Origin: CAYZMS01 sp964479625
GTDB taxonomy: Bacteria > Bacteroidota > Bacteroidia > Chitinophagales > Saprospiraceae
Direction: 5' to 3'
DNA: 60,479 nt
Assembly: GCA_964479625.1 (NCBI GenBank)
Contig: CAYZMS010000025.1
Coordinates: 1 to 60,479 of the forward strand
Shown: positions 9,009 to 17,257 of the stretch, one piece after another
How the letters are laid out: each line of letters begins with the position of its first letter
Numbering within the stretch: the stretch's first letter is position 1
Position numbers and translations under genes: made by a program
Notes under the pieces: model-generated
Database searches by the model: none
What the model saw: only the letters and a program-made list of their open reading frames with translations
Told to the model about the DNA's origin: nothing

Positions 9009-9025
9009 TGGAGTTGTTCAAATAG

Positions 9026-9649
9026 TTAATCTCTAAGTTTAATTTCCCGAAACCCGAAGGCTTCCCAACCGGGATCGTGGGAAACGACGATCAGGCTTTT
9101 CCCTTCCAGGCGTACCAGGTAATCGATAACACTGTTGCGCAGGGCAGCATCGATGGCGGAGGTCACCTCGTCCAGCAGATACAGCTCACGGTCTAGGAGC
9201 AGGGCAAGGATGAGGGCCACCCGCTGTTTTTCGCCCCCCGACAGCTGCCGGATATCCTGTTCCAGTTTTGCCTGCTCCAGGCCAAAGGTTTCGAAATAGG
9301 CAAGAACCTGCTCCTCCCTATAGGTCAGGTGGCGATTGGCCCGAAACCCGAGCACATCCCGGAAAAGACCGGATACTTGCCCAAAACCCATGCTCAACTC
9401 CTGAGGTACAAAAGCCATGCGCCGACGCAGGGCCCACACATTTTTCGAACTCAAGACCGCTCCTCCAACCCATACCGCTCCCTCATCCGGCTGCTGAAAA
9501 CCCAGGATAAGACGCAACAAGGTAGACTTCCCACTGCCCGAAGGCCCCCTGATGAGCACCTTTTCTCCTGTGGACACCTCCAAGTTGAGCTGCCGGAAAA
9601 CCTGTTTACCACCCAATTGAAGGTCGATATCTTGCAGCTTGATCTGCAT
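9026..9649 (-). CDS. fetA: FetA/YbbL-type ABC transporter ATP-binding protein
   Basis: A 207-residue ABC ATPase. Walker A is RGPSGSGKST (about residues 34-43), the signature is LSGGEKQR and Walker B is LYLLDEVTSAID, with the switch His in VVSHDPGWEAF. The short length and its immediate pairing with a UPF0014 permease identify it as FetA-like. It is the first gene of a two-gene operon. The preceding 300 bases hold no recognisable gene. Confidence 0.88.
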   Translation of the reverse strand: MQIKLQDIDLQLGGKQVFRQLNLEVSTGEKVLIRGPSGSGKSTLLRLILGFQQPDEGAVWVGGAVLSSKNVWALRRRMAFVPQELSMGFGQVSGLFRDVLGFRANRHLTYREEQVLAYFETFGLEQAKLEQDIRQLSGGEKQRVALILALLLDRELYLLDEVTSAIDAALRNSVIDYLVRLEGKSLIVVSHDPGWEAFGFREIKLRD

Positions 9650-9954
9650 AACACTTTATTTTCACTGCTTCCAGGGAGGTGATCGGGTGGCTAGCCGAAG
9701 CCTTCATCAGGGAGGGCCCAGGCTACGGAACGATCACTTTAGCGGGGGCAGGGTGCCGATCTGCTTTTCCGCCATCGGTCTGGTTTTTTACCAAACTACC
9801 TTTTTTTACCAATTCCACATCCATCTCCCTGCCCGAATGCATACTATTAAAAGGAGCAGGGTACAAGTAGCGGGTATTCTTGACTTTTGTCCTTTCGAAT
9901 ACGCATTAAAACAAAAATAGCTTTTATAATCGCACTTAAATATCCTTTTTAAAA
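9650..9954. other. Intergenic gap without a supported gene
   Basis: About 300 bases between the divergent fetA and DUF4198 genes. A minus-strand frame from about 9905 to the stop at 9723-9725 reads protein-like (RYLYPAPFNSMHSGREMDVE) but has no good start and no family match. It may be another remnant. A plus-strand frame over 9679-9870 is also open but unrecognised. No clear promoter or hairpin was found. Confidence 0.35.
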
Positions 9955-11019
9955 ATGAAAAAGATCGTATTCCTGTTCGTGCTTGCTGTCCTGTTCAGCA
10001 GCCATGACATGTACCTTAAATTAGACACTTATTTCCTGGAGCCCAACTCGCCGGCCCGTATCCAGCTGTTCAACGGCACTTTCGAAAAAAGCGACAATAC
10101 CATCGATCGCAACCGGATGTTAGATGTCAGCCTGGTCAGCAATGGAGAACGAAGACAAGTGGATACCGCTCAATGGACAGAGAACGAAGGGGTGACCATC
10201 CTGAACTTCACCACCGGCGATCCCGGCACCTACCTAGCTGGCGTTTCTACCCGTGCACGCTCCATCGAGCTGGCCGCAGCCGATTTCAACAACTACCTGG
10301 AACACGATGGCGTACTCGATATGCTGGAGTGGCGAAAAGAGCAGCAGACCCTCGATCAGGATGCTGTCGAAAAGTACTCCAAGCACGTCAAAACGATTTT
10401 TCAGGTCAGTGATAAACTAACGGATGATTGGCAAACTAAGCTTGGCTATCCCATCGAGTTTGTTCCCTTGCAAAACCCCTATGACCTGCACCCTGGACAC
10501 GACATGGAGGTGCAACTGCTTTGGACAGGGAACCCCCTGCCCGATCAGCTCGTTTACGTATACGCTAAACCGAAGGCCCATCAACATACAGGGGAACATA
10601 CACACAACCACGAGCAGGAGGAGGCCGAAGCACACCAGCACGAAGGAGAGCATGCACACAGCCACGAGCCCGGGAAGACCGAAACACACCAGCACGACGA
10701 TAGACTTGCCCTTCGCACGGATGCCGAAGGAAAAGTGCGTTTTTCGATCACCCACCAGGGCATTTGGTACCTGCGTACCATCTATTTGACCCATTCTAAA
10801 GAACCCGGCCTGACCCACGAATCCAACTGGGCGACCTTAACCTTTGAAGTAGGCGACGGCCATCACCATCATGCCGAAGCCGGGCATCAGCACGAAGGGG
10901 AACACGGGCACTCGCATGAAGAACCCGCTGTTTTCGGCCTTCCGGCTTATGCCTACTGGATAGGAAGTTTTGTTTTGGTTTTGGGGCTATTCCTTTGGTT
11001 CAATCGAAAGAAAGCATGA
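9955..11019 (+). CDS. DUF4198 protein with histidine-rich metal-binding segments
   Basis: A 354-residue exported protein. It has a short N-terminal signal, an Ig-like DUF4198 domain (about 18-290, MYLKLDTYFLEPNSPARI through IWYLRTIYLT) and a C-terminal transmembrane helix (about 325-350). Two His-rich tracts are inserted: residues about 205-245 hold tandem units of the form HQHxGEHxHxHE, and residues about 300-325 hold HHHHAEAGHQHEGEHGHSHE. Such tracts bind Ni, Co, Cu or Zn. DUF4198 proteins often sit beside metal permeases. Its stop overlaps the HupE/UreJ gene by four bases (ATGA), so the two likely form one metal-handling unit. Confidence 0.82.
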   Translation: MKKIVFLFVLAVLFSSHDMYLKLDTYFLEPNSPARIQLFNGTFEKSDNTIDRNRMLDVSLVSNGERRQVDTAQWTENEGVTILNFTTGDPGTYLAGVSTRARSIELAAADFNNYLEHDGVLDMLEWRKEQQTLDQDAVEKYSKHVKTIFQVSDKLTDDWQTKLGYPIEFVPLQNPYDLHPGHDMEVQLLWTGNPLPDQLVYVYAKPKAHQHTGEHTHNHEQEEAEAHQHEGEHAHSHEPGKTETHQHDDRLALRTDAEGKVRFSITHQGIWYLRTIYLTHSKEPGLTHESNWATLTFEVGDGHHHHAEAGHQHEGEHGHSHEEPAVFGLPAYAYWIGSFVLVLGLFLWFNRKKA

Positions 11020-11684
11020 AGTATTTTCTAAAACTGAGTTTAATCCTGTTCCTACCCCTTACGGTCCTTGCCCATGACGTCACCAGTGCAGATCAGGAAA
11101 TCCTGATCAATGGCGGCCTGGGGGCTTATATTTGGGTAGGGGCCAAGCACATGCTCACCGGCTATGACCACTTGTTGTTCCTGACCGGGGTCATTTTTTA
11201 CCTGAGTGGTTTTAAAGACATCGTGCGGTTCATTACCGCTTTTACCATTGGCCATAGTATTTCGCTGATCTTTGCCACCTATTGGGGCATCCGGGTAGAC
11301 GAGCATTTGATCGATGCAGTGATCGCCCTGAGCGTTTTATATAAGGGATTTGAAAACCTGGGCGGTTTCGAAAAGGTCTTCCGTACTGCTTCGCCCAATC
11401 TTTTGTACATGGTATTTGCTTTCGGCCTGATCCATGGCCTGGGCCTGTCTACCAGGCTGCAGTCCTTTGACCTGGGGAGCGAACAATTCCTGGCCAAGAT
11501 CCTCTGCTTTAACCTGGGAGTCGAGCTTGGGCAGGTGCTTGCGCTAATCCCCATTGTCTTGATCATCAATCGCTGGAAAAGGCAGAAGAGTTATCAGGCT
11601 TTCTATAAATCAACCAATTTTTACCTGGTGATTGCTGGTATATTCTTATTCATCTACCAGATGTTCGGCTTTTTTTCGCACTGA
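11016..11684 (+). CDS. HupE/UreJ-family metal permease
   Basis: A 222-residue membrane protein when started at the ATG 11016, which overlaps the upstream stop (ATGA). It has a signal-like first helix ending LAHD and then about six helices. Family motifs are GYDHLLFLTGVIFYL, TAFTIGHSISL, a central VDEHLIDAVIALSVLYKGFEN and GLIHGLGLSTRL. HupE and UreJ proteins are predicted nickel/cobalt permeases. Pairing with a His-rich DUF4198 protein supports a metal-transport role; which metal is unknown. A strong bidirectional hairpin follows 3 bases after the stop. Confidence 0.85.
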   Translation: MKYFLKLSLILFLPLTVLAHDVTSADQEILINGGLGAYIWVGAKHMLTGYDHLLFLTGVIFYLSGFKDIVRFITAFTIGHSISLIFATYWGIRVDEHLIDAVIALSVLYKGFENLGGFEKVFRTASPNLLYMVFAFGLIHGLGLSTRLQSFDLGSEQFLAKILCFNLGVELGQVLALIPIVLIINRWKRQKSYQAFYKSTNFYLVIAGIFLFIYQMFGFFSH

Positions 11685-11687
11685 ATA

Positions 11688-11743
11688 AGAACCGGCTTAC
11701 CCTTACTGACTGATAGCGAAGTCAATGAGGGTAAGCCGGTTCT
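11688..11743. terminator. Bidirectional terminator hairpin
   Basis: The arms AGAACCGGCTTACCCTTA (11688-11705) and TGAGGGTAAGCCGGTTCT (11726-11743) pair with one wobble, and the stem continues inward through TGACT/AGTCA to an 8-base loop. It lies between the convergent HupE/UreJ and TonB-receptor genes and likely serves both. Confidence 0.8.
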
Positions 11744-11781
11744 GAAAAGCCTGGAGGGAGCATCTCCAACCCTAGCGTTGG

Positions 11782-14040
11782 TTAAAAGCCCCAATTCAGG
11801 TTGAAGAACACATTTCGCCCTGGGGCGAAAATGGGCGCATTGGTACCGCGTACTGAGCGGTTGAGGTGCTCGTAATAAGGCTCATCCAAAAGGTTATTCA
11901 CCCCTACATTCAGACTTATCGAAGAAGACAAGGCGTAGGCAATTTTAATGTTTACCAGCGCAAAGGCAGGCGTGACGGTTTCCCCGAATTCCCCAGAGAT
12001 TCGGGATTGTTCCGCAACATAACGGAAGGTCAGTTCGGGATTCAACCGGTCCTTAAAGTAGCTGCCGGTAAGGCTGTACCGAAAGTCCAGAGGGGCAATT
12101 TCCGGCAGGGGTTCTTCTCGCTGCAAGTCCTGCCCATAGGTATAGGCCATGGCCAACTGGTGCTGCAAGCCCGCTGGCAACTGCTGCGTCCAGCTCAACT
12201 CAAAACCGGTCTTAAAAGCATTGTCGATATTGACGTACCGCCGAACCCCGGGGCTCATGGGCAACCTTGGAGACAGGGTGGTATCTATAACGGAAGATAT
12301 GTACTCCTGCAGGTAGGAGGCAAATAAGTCTAGCTGGAGGCCCGTGCCCCTGTTTGGAGTCCACTGTAAGGTCAAATCGACCTGGTTGTTGACCTCAGGG
12401 TCCAGTTGCGGGTTCCCCAACATTTCGTAGGGGTCCTGCCCCACCGGGAAATAGTTGATGAAGCGCTCGGTCAAACTGCCGCTGCGCTGCGCCCGGGAGA
12501 GCCATACCCCCAGCTGAAAGGCACTTTCCGGTTTAGTCATTACACCAAGGCTAAGACTTGGGTTGAACTGATTGACCTCCGTATCCGGGTTGACCTGTGA
12601 AAACTCGTCACTGGGATCCTTTACAGTGGCGCGATTGAATTCGAAGCGTCCGGAAAATACATAATTCAGGGAAGTAGTTTTTAGCTGGTATTCGGCAAAC
12701 AAGCCCGTTTTGCTGATCCGGCCGTCCTGCCAAGCATTGTCTTCCACGGAATTACCAGCATTCGGTCCCATTAAAAAGGTGCGCACCCGGGTCCCTTCAG
12801 CTCCTTCTATTCGAAAATCAGCCCCGACAAACCACTTTGCCCTTTCGCTTTGCCAGATGCCCTCCGTTCGACCCCCATAGTTAAAGGTCGTGGCCGAAGT
12901 GGAAGCATTGAGCATACGCGGCTCCAGGGGCTTCTTCAGGTTATCCATCAGGTGATCCACAAAGGAGCCGAAAAGGGTGGTATTCCAGCTTTGTAATTGC
13001 CTGTCATTGAACTGAATGTCATGGCGAACATTGAACAACCAGGTGTCGTCCTTGCGCAGGTCCATGGGCAGGGCCGGAAAATCGGCATCCCGGGCCCGGT
13101 TGTAGGTAGTCGAAAGGCGAAGTTGTTGCCGGGCAGACAAGCGGAGGCCCAACTGGGTGCCAAAACTCCCACGAGAGAAATCCGCTGGTACCGTTTCCCC
13201 TTCGCCAGTGGTATAGTCATCCCCTTGCGACCAGGAGCTGAACAGGCTGATATCGTGGGCATTCCCGCTGATCCCTACCTGCGTTTCTCCCCTTAGTAGG
13301 TTCCCGTTGCTTTCATAGCCTGCAGAAACCCGACCATAGGACATGGGCTCGCTGCTAAACCGCAGTTGGGCAGGAATAAAGTTGATGGTAGCCCCCAGCC
13401 CGGTTCCGTAACGAAGGGCGTGTGGCCCCTTGAGTACTTCAATGCGGTGCATCATGTTGGGGGCCATCTGGCTGGTGGGCGGGTCCATCCGGTTCGGGCA
13501 GGCGGCCGTAGCACTTTGAGCACCGTTCAAAACAATATTCAATTGATCGTATTTAAATCCCCGGAAAACCGGATCGAAACCGTAATTCCCACCTTTCCGG
13601 ATACTGTTGAAGGCCGGTAGCCGGTTCAGGATATCGGCTCCGTCGTGCTCCAGTCGATCGGGATAGGTTATCCCCAATTCCTCTTTGGGCTGTCGCCCCT
13701 GAGGCCTTAGGGCAATTACGGTGACCGGAAAAAGTTCCTGGCTAAGGCTTTCCCGATAGTACAACCCCTGTTGGATAGCCCGCTGCAGGCTTTCCCCTTC
13801 AAGGGTCCAGCTGCCGTAATTGAGGTGGGAAAAGCTAAGAACAACCCCTTCTTCGAATTGAAATCGAACCAGGCCCTCCTCATTGGAAAGACCCTGTTGT
13901 TCGCCGTATTCGAAAGTGGCGCCCATGATGGGCAGGGCAGTATTCAGATCCATTAAACGGATCTTTGTTTCGGTAGACTGAGCTAGCAGTCCGCTGCTTA
14001 AAAAGCAAAGCATGATGATTGTAGAGCTATTAAAATACAT
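11782..14040 (-). CDS. OprC/NosA-like TonB-dependent copper receptor
   Basis: Outer-membrane TonB-dependent receptor, 752 residues from the ATG at 14040, which begins a signal peptide ending SGLLAQ; the frame stays open 22 codons further upstream. A short N-terminal carboxypeptidase-regulatory-like segment precedes the plug (about 115-225) and a 22-strand barrel with a C-terminal Phe. The plug carries ACPNRMDPPTS, matching the OprC/NosA copper receptor signature (CxxxM). An HLM (HxM) follows 182 residues after that Cys, close to the 180-residue spacing I recall for the OprC copper site. It follows a Cys-rich small protein gene on the same strand. Copper as substrate is inferred from these motifs. 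Confidence 0.85.
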   Translation of the reverse strand: MYFNSSTIIMLCFLSSGLLAQSTETKIRLMDLNTALPIMGATFEYGEQQGLSNEEGLVRFQFEEGVVLSFSHLNYGSWTLEGESLQRAIQQGLYYRESLSQELFPVTVIALRPQGRQPKEELGITYPDRLEHDGADILNRLPAFNSIRKGGNYGFDPVFRGFKYDQLNIVLNGAQSATAACPNRMDPPTSQMAPNMMHRIEVLKGPHALRYGTGLGATINFIPAQLRFSSEPMSYGRVSAGYESNGNLLRGETQVGISGNAHDISLFSSWSQGDDYTTGEGETVPADFSRGSFGTQLGLRLSARQQLRLSTTYNRARDADFPALPMDLRKDDTWLFNVRHDIQFNDRQLQSWNTTLFGSFVDHLMDNLKKPLEPRMLNASTSATTFNYGGRTEGIWQSERAKWFVGADFRIEGAEGTRVRTFLMGPNAGNSVEDNAWQDGRISKTGLFAEYQLKTTSLNYVFSGRFEFNRATVKDPSDEFSQVNPDTEVNQFNPSLSLGVMTKPESAFQLGVWLSRAQRSGSLTERFINYFPVGQDPYEMLGNPQLDPEVNNQVDLTLQWTPNRGTGLQLDLFASYLQEYISSVIDTTLSPRLPMSPGVRRYVNIDNAFKTGFELSWTQQLPAGLQHQLAMAYTYGQDLQREEPLPEIAPLDFRYSLTGSYFKDRLNPELTFRYVAEQSRISGEFGETVTPAFALVNIKIAYALSSSISLNVGVNNLLDEPYYEHLNRSVRGTNAPIFAPGRNVFFNLNWGF

Positions 14041-14063
14041 GTTGATCTTTTTGAATAATCCGA

Positions 14064-14102
14064 CGTTTGTAAACGCCCATTTAAGTGCAAATGGAAATGG
14101 GC
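14064..14102 (-). promoter_or_regulatory. Inverted repeats in the leader of the TonB receptor gene
   Basis: Just upstream of the receptor ATG are CGTTTGTAAACG (14064-14075; five-base arms around GT) and an eight-base inverted repeat GCCCATTT (14075-14082) / AAATGGGC (14095-14102) with a 12-base spacer. These could be an operator or a leader hairpin. No regulator is known for them. Confidence 0.35.
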
Positions 14103-14230
14103 TCAAAGCTCCTTAGTTGCCTGGAGCCTTCTTTATAAATGTTGTTTTTCTTCTCCGAAGAAAAAGAGGAACCATCCATCAGGATAGTCGGGTCCCTGTA
14201 AATAAAATCCGTACAATAACAAAGGGAAGA

Positions 14231-14608
14231 TCAACAGGTATCCGGAGGCCGGAAAATGGCCATGGTATAGGCGGTGGGATGAAAAATAATAGGGCAGGCA
14301 TTCAAAGCCGGTTGTTCGAAAGGGATATCGGGGTTCAGGGTAAAGGCAATACGTTCAAAAAAATAAGTCAATCCCAGCTTGAGCTGCTTGTTTTGAGACG
14401 CCTGCCAGGGCCCGGATGGTTCTGCTTTCTCCAGTTGCTCCGCTAAATAGCAGACCCCATTGCACATGACCATGGGCTTTTCCTTATTGACGCAGAACTC
14501 CTTCTCGATATAGGTCCGGTTAATCGAAAAATCGATCAATACCCTGGCTTTGTTCAAGGTGGGCAGCAGAATGGCAAGAATCATCAATATGGTAAAGCCC
14601 CTATTCAA
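14231..14608 (-). CDS. Small Cys-rich protein associated with the copper receptor
   Basis: A 125-residue protein with an N-terminal signal or anchor helix (MNRGFTILMILAILLPTL) and a mature part holding FCVNKEKPMVMCNGVCYLAE, a C-x10-C-x3-C arrangement with a Met in between, followed by a late Cys in NACPII and a terminal Cys. Similar small proteins with this C/M pattern are, to my recollection, found next to TonB receptors in Bacteroidota. Cys and Met spacing suggests soft-metal (copper) binding in the periplasm. It reads toward the receptor gene 190 bases downstream and is divergent from the acr3 gene. No named function is known to me. Confidence 0.7.
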   Translation of the reverse strand: MNRGFTILMILAILLPTLNKARVLIDFSINRTYIEKEFCVNKEKPMVMCNGVCYLAEQLEKAEPSGPWQASQNKQLKLGLTYFFERIAFTLNPDIPFEQPALNACPIIFHPTAYTMAIFRPPDTC

Positions 14609-14679
14609 TGCTGATTCGTTATTTGAAACCTAAAAGTAAGCAATTTTCCCTTACCAAAATTTGCTTTATCCCTTTTGTT

Positions 14680-14695
14680 ATCGCAATATTGCTAT
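14680..14695. promoter_or_regulatory. ArsR/SmtB-type operator candidate
   Basis: ATCGCAATATTGCTAT is a 16-base palindrome with one mismatch and a perfect GCAATATTGC core (14683-14692). An outer TTATCG (14678-14683) / CGATAA (14700-14705) pair flanks it. Palindromes with an AATATT centre are typical of ArsR/SmtB metalloregulator sites. It sits in the 165-base divergent region between the Cys-rich gene and acr3 and could control both. Confidence 0.45.
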
Positions 14696-14773
14696 TTTTC
14701 GATAATAGAACAGTGAACGGGGCTAAGCAATGGGCAAAACCTCCTTCGCAGAAGGACAATCCAACAAAAAACA

Positions 14774-15832
14774 ATGAACAAACCAGCCGAAACAACAACG
14801 CGAAAACGACTTTCCTTCCTCGACAGGTACCTCACCCTTTGGATCTTCCTGGCCATGGCCATAGGCGTGAGCCTGGGGTACTTTCTGCCAGGGACCGCCG
14901 ATGTGGTCAACAGCTTCACCAGGGGAACGACCAATATTCCCATCGCCATCGGCTTGATCCTGATGATGTACCCTCCCCTTGCCAAGGTTAATTACCGCAT
15001 GCTGCCGCAGGTTTTTCGAAATGTCAGAATACTGGGCCTCTCCCTACTGTTAAACTGGGTCATCGGTCCCATTTTAATGTTTATACTAGCCATCCTGTTT
15101 TTACGGGAGTACCCGGAATACATGACCGGCCTGATCCTGATCGGACTGGCGCGCTGTATTGCCATGGTGATCGTCTGGAATGACCTGGCAGAGGGAAGTC
15201 GCGAATACGGTGCCGGACTGGTGGCACTGAACAGCATTTTCCAGGTTTTCTTTTACAGCTTCTATGCCTGGCTTTTCATTACCGTATTACCGCCCCTATT
15301 TGGTTTTGAAGGGGCCATTGTTGATATATCCATAGGCACCGTGGCAGAAAGCGTTGCCATTTACCTGGGTATCCCCTTCCTGGCAGGCTTTTTTAGCCGG
15401 GTATTGCTGGTCAGGGCAAAAGGGGAAGCCTGGTACCGGGAAAAATTCATACCTTTCATTTCCCCCATTACGCTGATCGCTCTCTTGTTTACCATTGTGG
15501 TCATGTTCAGCCTAAAGGGGGAATTGATCGTCCAGATCCCAATGGATGTGGTTCGTATCGCCATTCCATTGCTCCTTTATTTCGGTCTTATTTTTGTGAT
15601 CAGCTTTTTCATCAGCAAGGCTATGGGAGCCGATTACCCAAGGAGTGCAGCGATTTCCTTTACGGCTGCGGGAAATAATTTCGAACTGGCGATCGCGGTA
15701 GCCATTGCGGTCTTCGGCTTAAATTCCGGACAGGCCTTTGCCGGCGTCATCGGCCCATTGGTAGAGGTGCCTGCCCTGATCGCCCTGGTGAATGTTTCTT
15801 TCTGGTTTCGAAAACGGTATTATTCGAGCTAA
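14774..15832 (+). CDS. acr3: ACR3-family arsenite efflux transporter
   Basis: A 352-residue membrane protein with ten predicted helices, of the ACR3 (arsenical-resistance-3) family, which exports arsenite by proton antiport. Family motifs are SFLDRYLTLWIFLAMAIGV at the N-terminus, the helix-4 ARCIAMVIVWNDLA containing the essential Cys, and SFTAAGNNFELAIAVAIA with GPLVEVPALIALV near the end. No arsR, arsC or arsM gene is adjacent, although an ArsR-type palindrome lies 79 bases upstream. The start is the ATG giving the usual N-terminus. Confidence 0.93.
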   Translation: MNKPAETTTRKRLSFLDRYLTLWIFLAMAIGVSLGYFLPGTADVVNSFTRGTTNIPIAIGLILMMYPPLAKVNYRMLPQVFRNVRILGLSLLLNWVIGPILMFILAILFLREYPEYMTGLILIGLARCIAMVIVWNDLAEGSREYGAGLVALNSIFQVFFYSFYAWLFITVLPPLFGFEGAIVDISIGTVAESVAIYLGIPFLAGFFSRVLLVRAKGEAWYREKFIPFISPITLIALLFTIVVMFSLKGELIVQIPMDVVRIAIPLLLYFGLIFVISFFISKAMGADYPRSAAISFTAAGNNFELAIAVAIAVFGLNSGQAFAGVIGPLVEVPALIALVNVSFWFRKRYYSS

Positions 15833-15839
15833 GAATCCA

Positions 15840-17075
15840 TTACTCCTTTCGAATGGCATCAATGGGGTCCAGACGGGCCGCCTTCATGGCCGGATAGGTC
15901 CCAAAAACAATGCCGATCAGCAGGGCAATAACGGTAATGATCACCAAGGTTTGGAAGGTAAACGCCACCTGTAAACGAGCATCGGTAAATGCCTTAACCA
16001 CGGGAATGGCAACTAGTGCCCCAAAAATACCGAGGACCAACCCCAGGAAGCTGCCCAGCAAGGAGACCATAACCGATTCGGAAAGGAATAACAGGACAAT
16101 TTCCCGGTGTTTTGCCCCTACCGCCCGGCGGAGCCCGATCTCCCTGCTACGTTCGTTGACGGAAAGTAATAAGACGTTCATAACCCCGATCCCCCCTACA
16201 AGTACGGCAATTCCCACGATTAAACCCATAACGACTCGAAAGAGCAAAAAACCTTTGGCCACCTGACCTACCCGAAAATCATTGGTGATCAACTTAAAAT
16301 CAGCATTGCCGGTACCAAAGGTATCTTCCAGCCAGTTTTCGAGCTTAGATTTTATGGCAGGGACCTCTTCTACCCGCCTAGCATGAACATATGCCATTGG
16401 AGGATTGGTCTTCAGAGCCTCTGCAGGAAGCAGGGGAAAGGGGAAAAAGAGGGATGGCTGGTTAAGAGGACCTTCGACCTCAGCAGCGATGCCGACGATT
16501 TTAAGGGATAAGCTGTCGAGAAAAACCAATTCCCCAAGCAGGGTTTCGATCGATCCGGTCCCTGCCACCTCCACCGCCAATGAATGACTGATCACCGCAA
16601 CCGATCTTGCCGGTTCCAGGTCGCCCTCCTCCAGATTTCTGCCCGCTGCAATGGGAAACTGTTTGGCGGGAATATCAGGTGCGACGGCATTGGTCCAGGC
16701 CCCATAAGTCTTTTCCCGCCCCTTAAAGCGAACCACACTCGAAGCCCTCACCGCCAGATAGGTCTCCCCCTGGTCAGACAGCTGCCTGCGGAGGGCTTTA
16801 TATTTCGGATAATCGAAAAAAGCGAAGCTATCTTTGGCAATACGTACCCCGTTGAATTCCTGCTGGGTCTCTGTGCGGATGATAATATTCTGCAGATCCG
16901 TCGTTTTACTGATCTGCTCTTTGGCAAACTGCTCCATACCGTCGATCAGTGATAAAATGGCCACCAGTGCCGCCACTCCGATCACAATTCCAAGGATGGA
17001 TAACAGCGTATGAAAAAAATTAGCAAAAATACTTTGCAGGGCCTGTCCCACCGAAAGCCTGATCTGGTTCCACAT
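15840..17075 (-). CDS. MacB-like ABC transporter permease (FtsX domain)
   Basis: A 411-residue permease of the MacB/FtsX type. It has an N-terminal transmembrane helix (SILGIVIGVAALVAILSLIDG), a large periplasmic MacB-core domain (about 45-270) and three C-terminal helices with GGIGVMNVLLLSVNERSREI then GLRRAVGAK, ending MKAARLDPIDAIRKE. Such proteins drive mechanotransmission-type export of lipoproteins, peptides or toxic compounds with a separate ATPase and adaptor. No ATPase, adaptor or TolC gene adjoins it, so it is an orphan half here. It converges with acr3 eight bases away. Confidence 0.88.
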   Translation of the reverse strand: MWNQIRLSVGQALQSIFANFFHTLLSILGIVIGVAALVAILSLIDGMEQFAKEQISKTTDLQNIIIRTETQQEFNGVRIAKDSFAFFDYPKYKALRRQLSDQGETYLAVRASSVVRFKGREKTYGAWTNAVAPDIPAKQFPIAAGRNLEEGDLEPARSVAVISHSLAVEVAGTGSIETLLGELVFLDSLSLKIVGIAAEVEGPLNQPSLFFPFPLLPAEALKTNPPMAYVHARRVEEVPAIKSKLENWLEDTFGTGNADFKLITNDFRVGQVAKGFLLFRVVMGLIVGIAVLVGGIGVMNVLLLSVNERSREIGLRRAVGAKHREIVLLFLSESVMVSLLGSFLGLVLGIFGALVAIPVVKAFTDARLQVAFTFQTLVIITVIALLIGIVFGTYPAMKAARLDPIDAIRKE

Positions 17076-17210
17076 AATCGCAATTTAAAGCCTCTTGCCC
17101 CGTTTTTGCTGTATTCCATTGATGAAATTACCTAATGGTCTAATATTACCCTGCCATCCCCCTTCGAAAATTCTTTTTCTTGGCTGGAAAATGCACTTCC
17201 AGGGCAGAAC

Positions 17211-17241
17211 TGTCTCCAAACGCCTTCCGCGTTTGGAGACA
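17211..17241 (-). terminator. Perfect 13-bp hairpin (repeat-family member 2)
   Basis: TGTCTCCAAACGC (17211-17223), loop CTTCC, GCGTTTGGAGACA (17229-17241). It lies 16 bases beyond the 3' end of the minus-strand methyltransferase gene and shares its core with the hairpins at 6489, 36939 and 54744. The flanks lack a strong U-tract. Confidence 0.65.
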
Positions 17242-17257
17242 ACCCACACCCTCCCGG

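Noticed and set aside
9679..9870. Small plus-strand open frame before the DUF4198 gene
   Set aside because: No family pattern, and a minus-strand frame in the same place looks equally protein-like; neither is supported.
10560..10920. Short tandem DNA repeats in the His-rich region as a CRISPR-like array
   Set aside because: Repeats are in-frame coding repeats of HxH units, imperfect and without spacers.
14608..14991. Plus-strand open frame starting opposite the Cys-rich gene
   Set aside because: Its second half is an alternative frame of acr3 and its first half is the divergent regulatory region.
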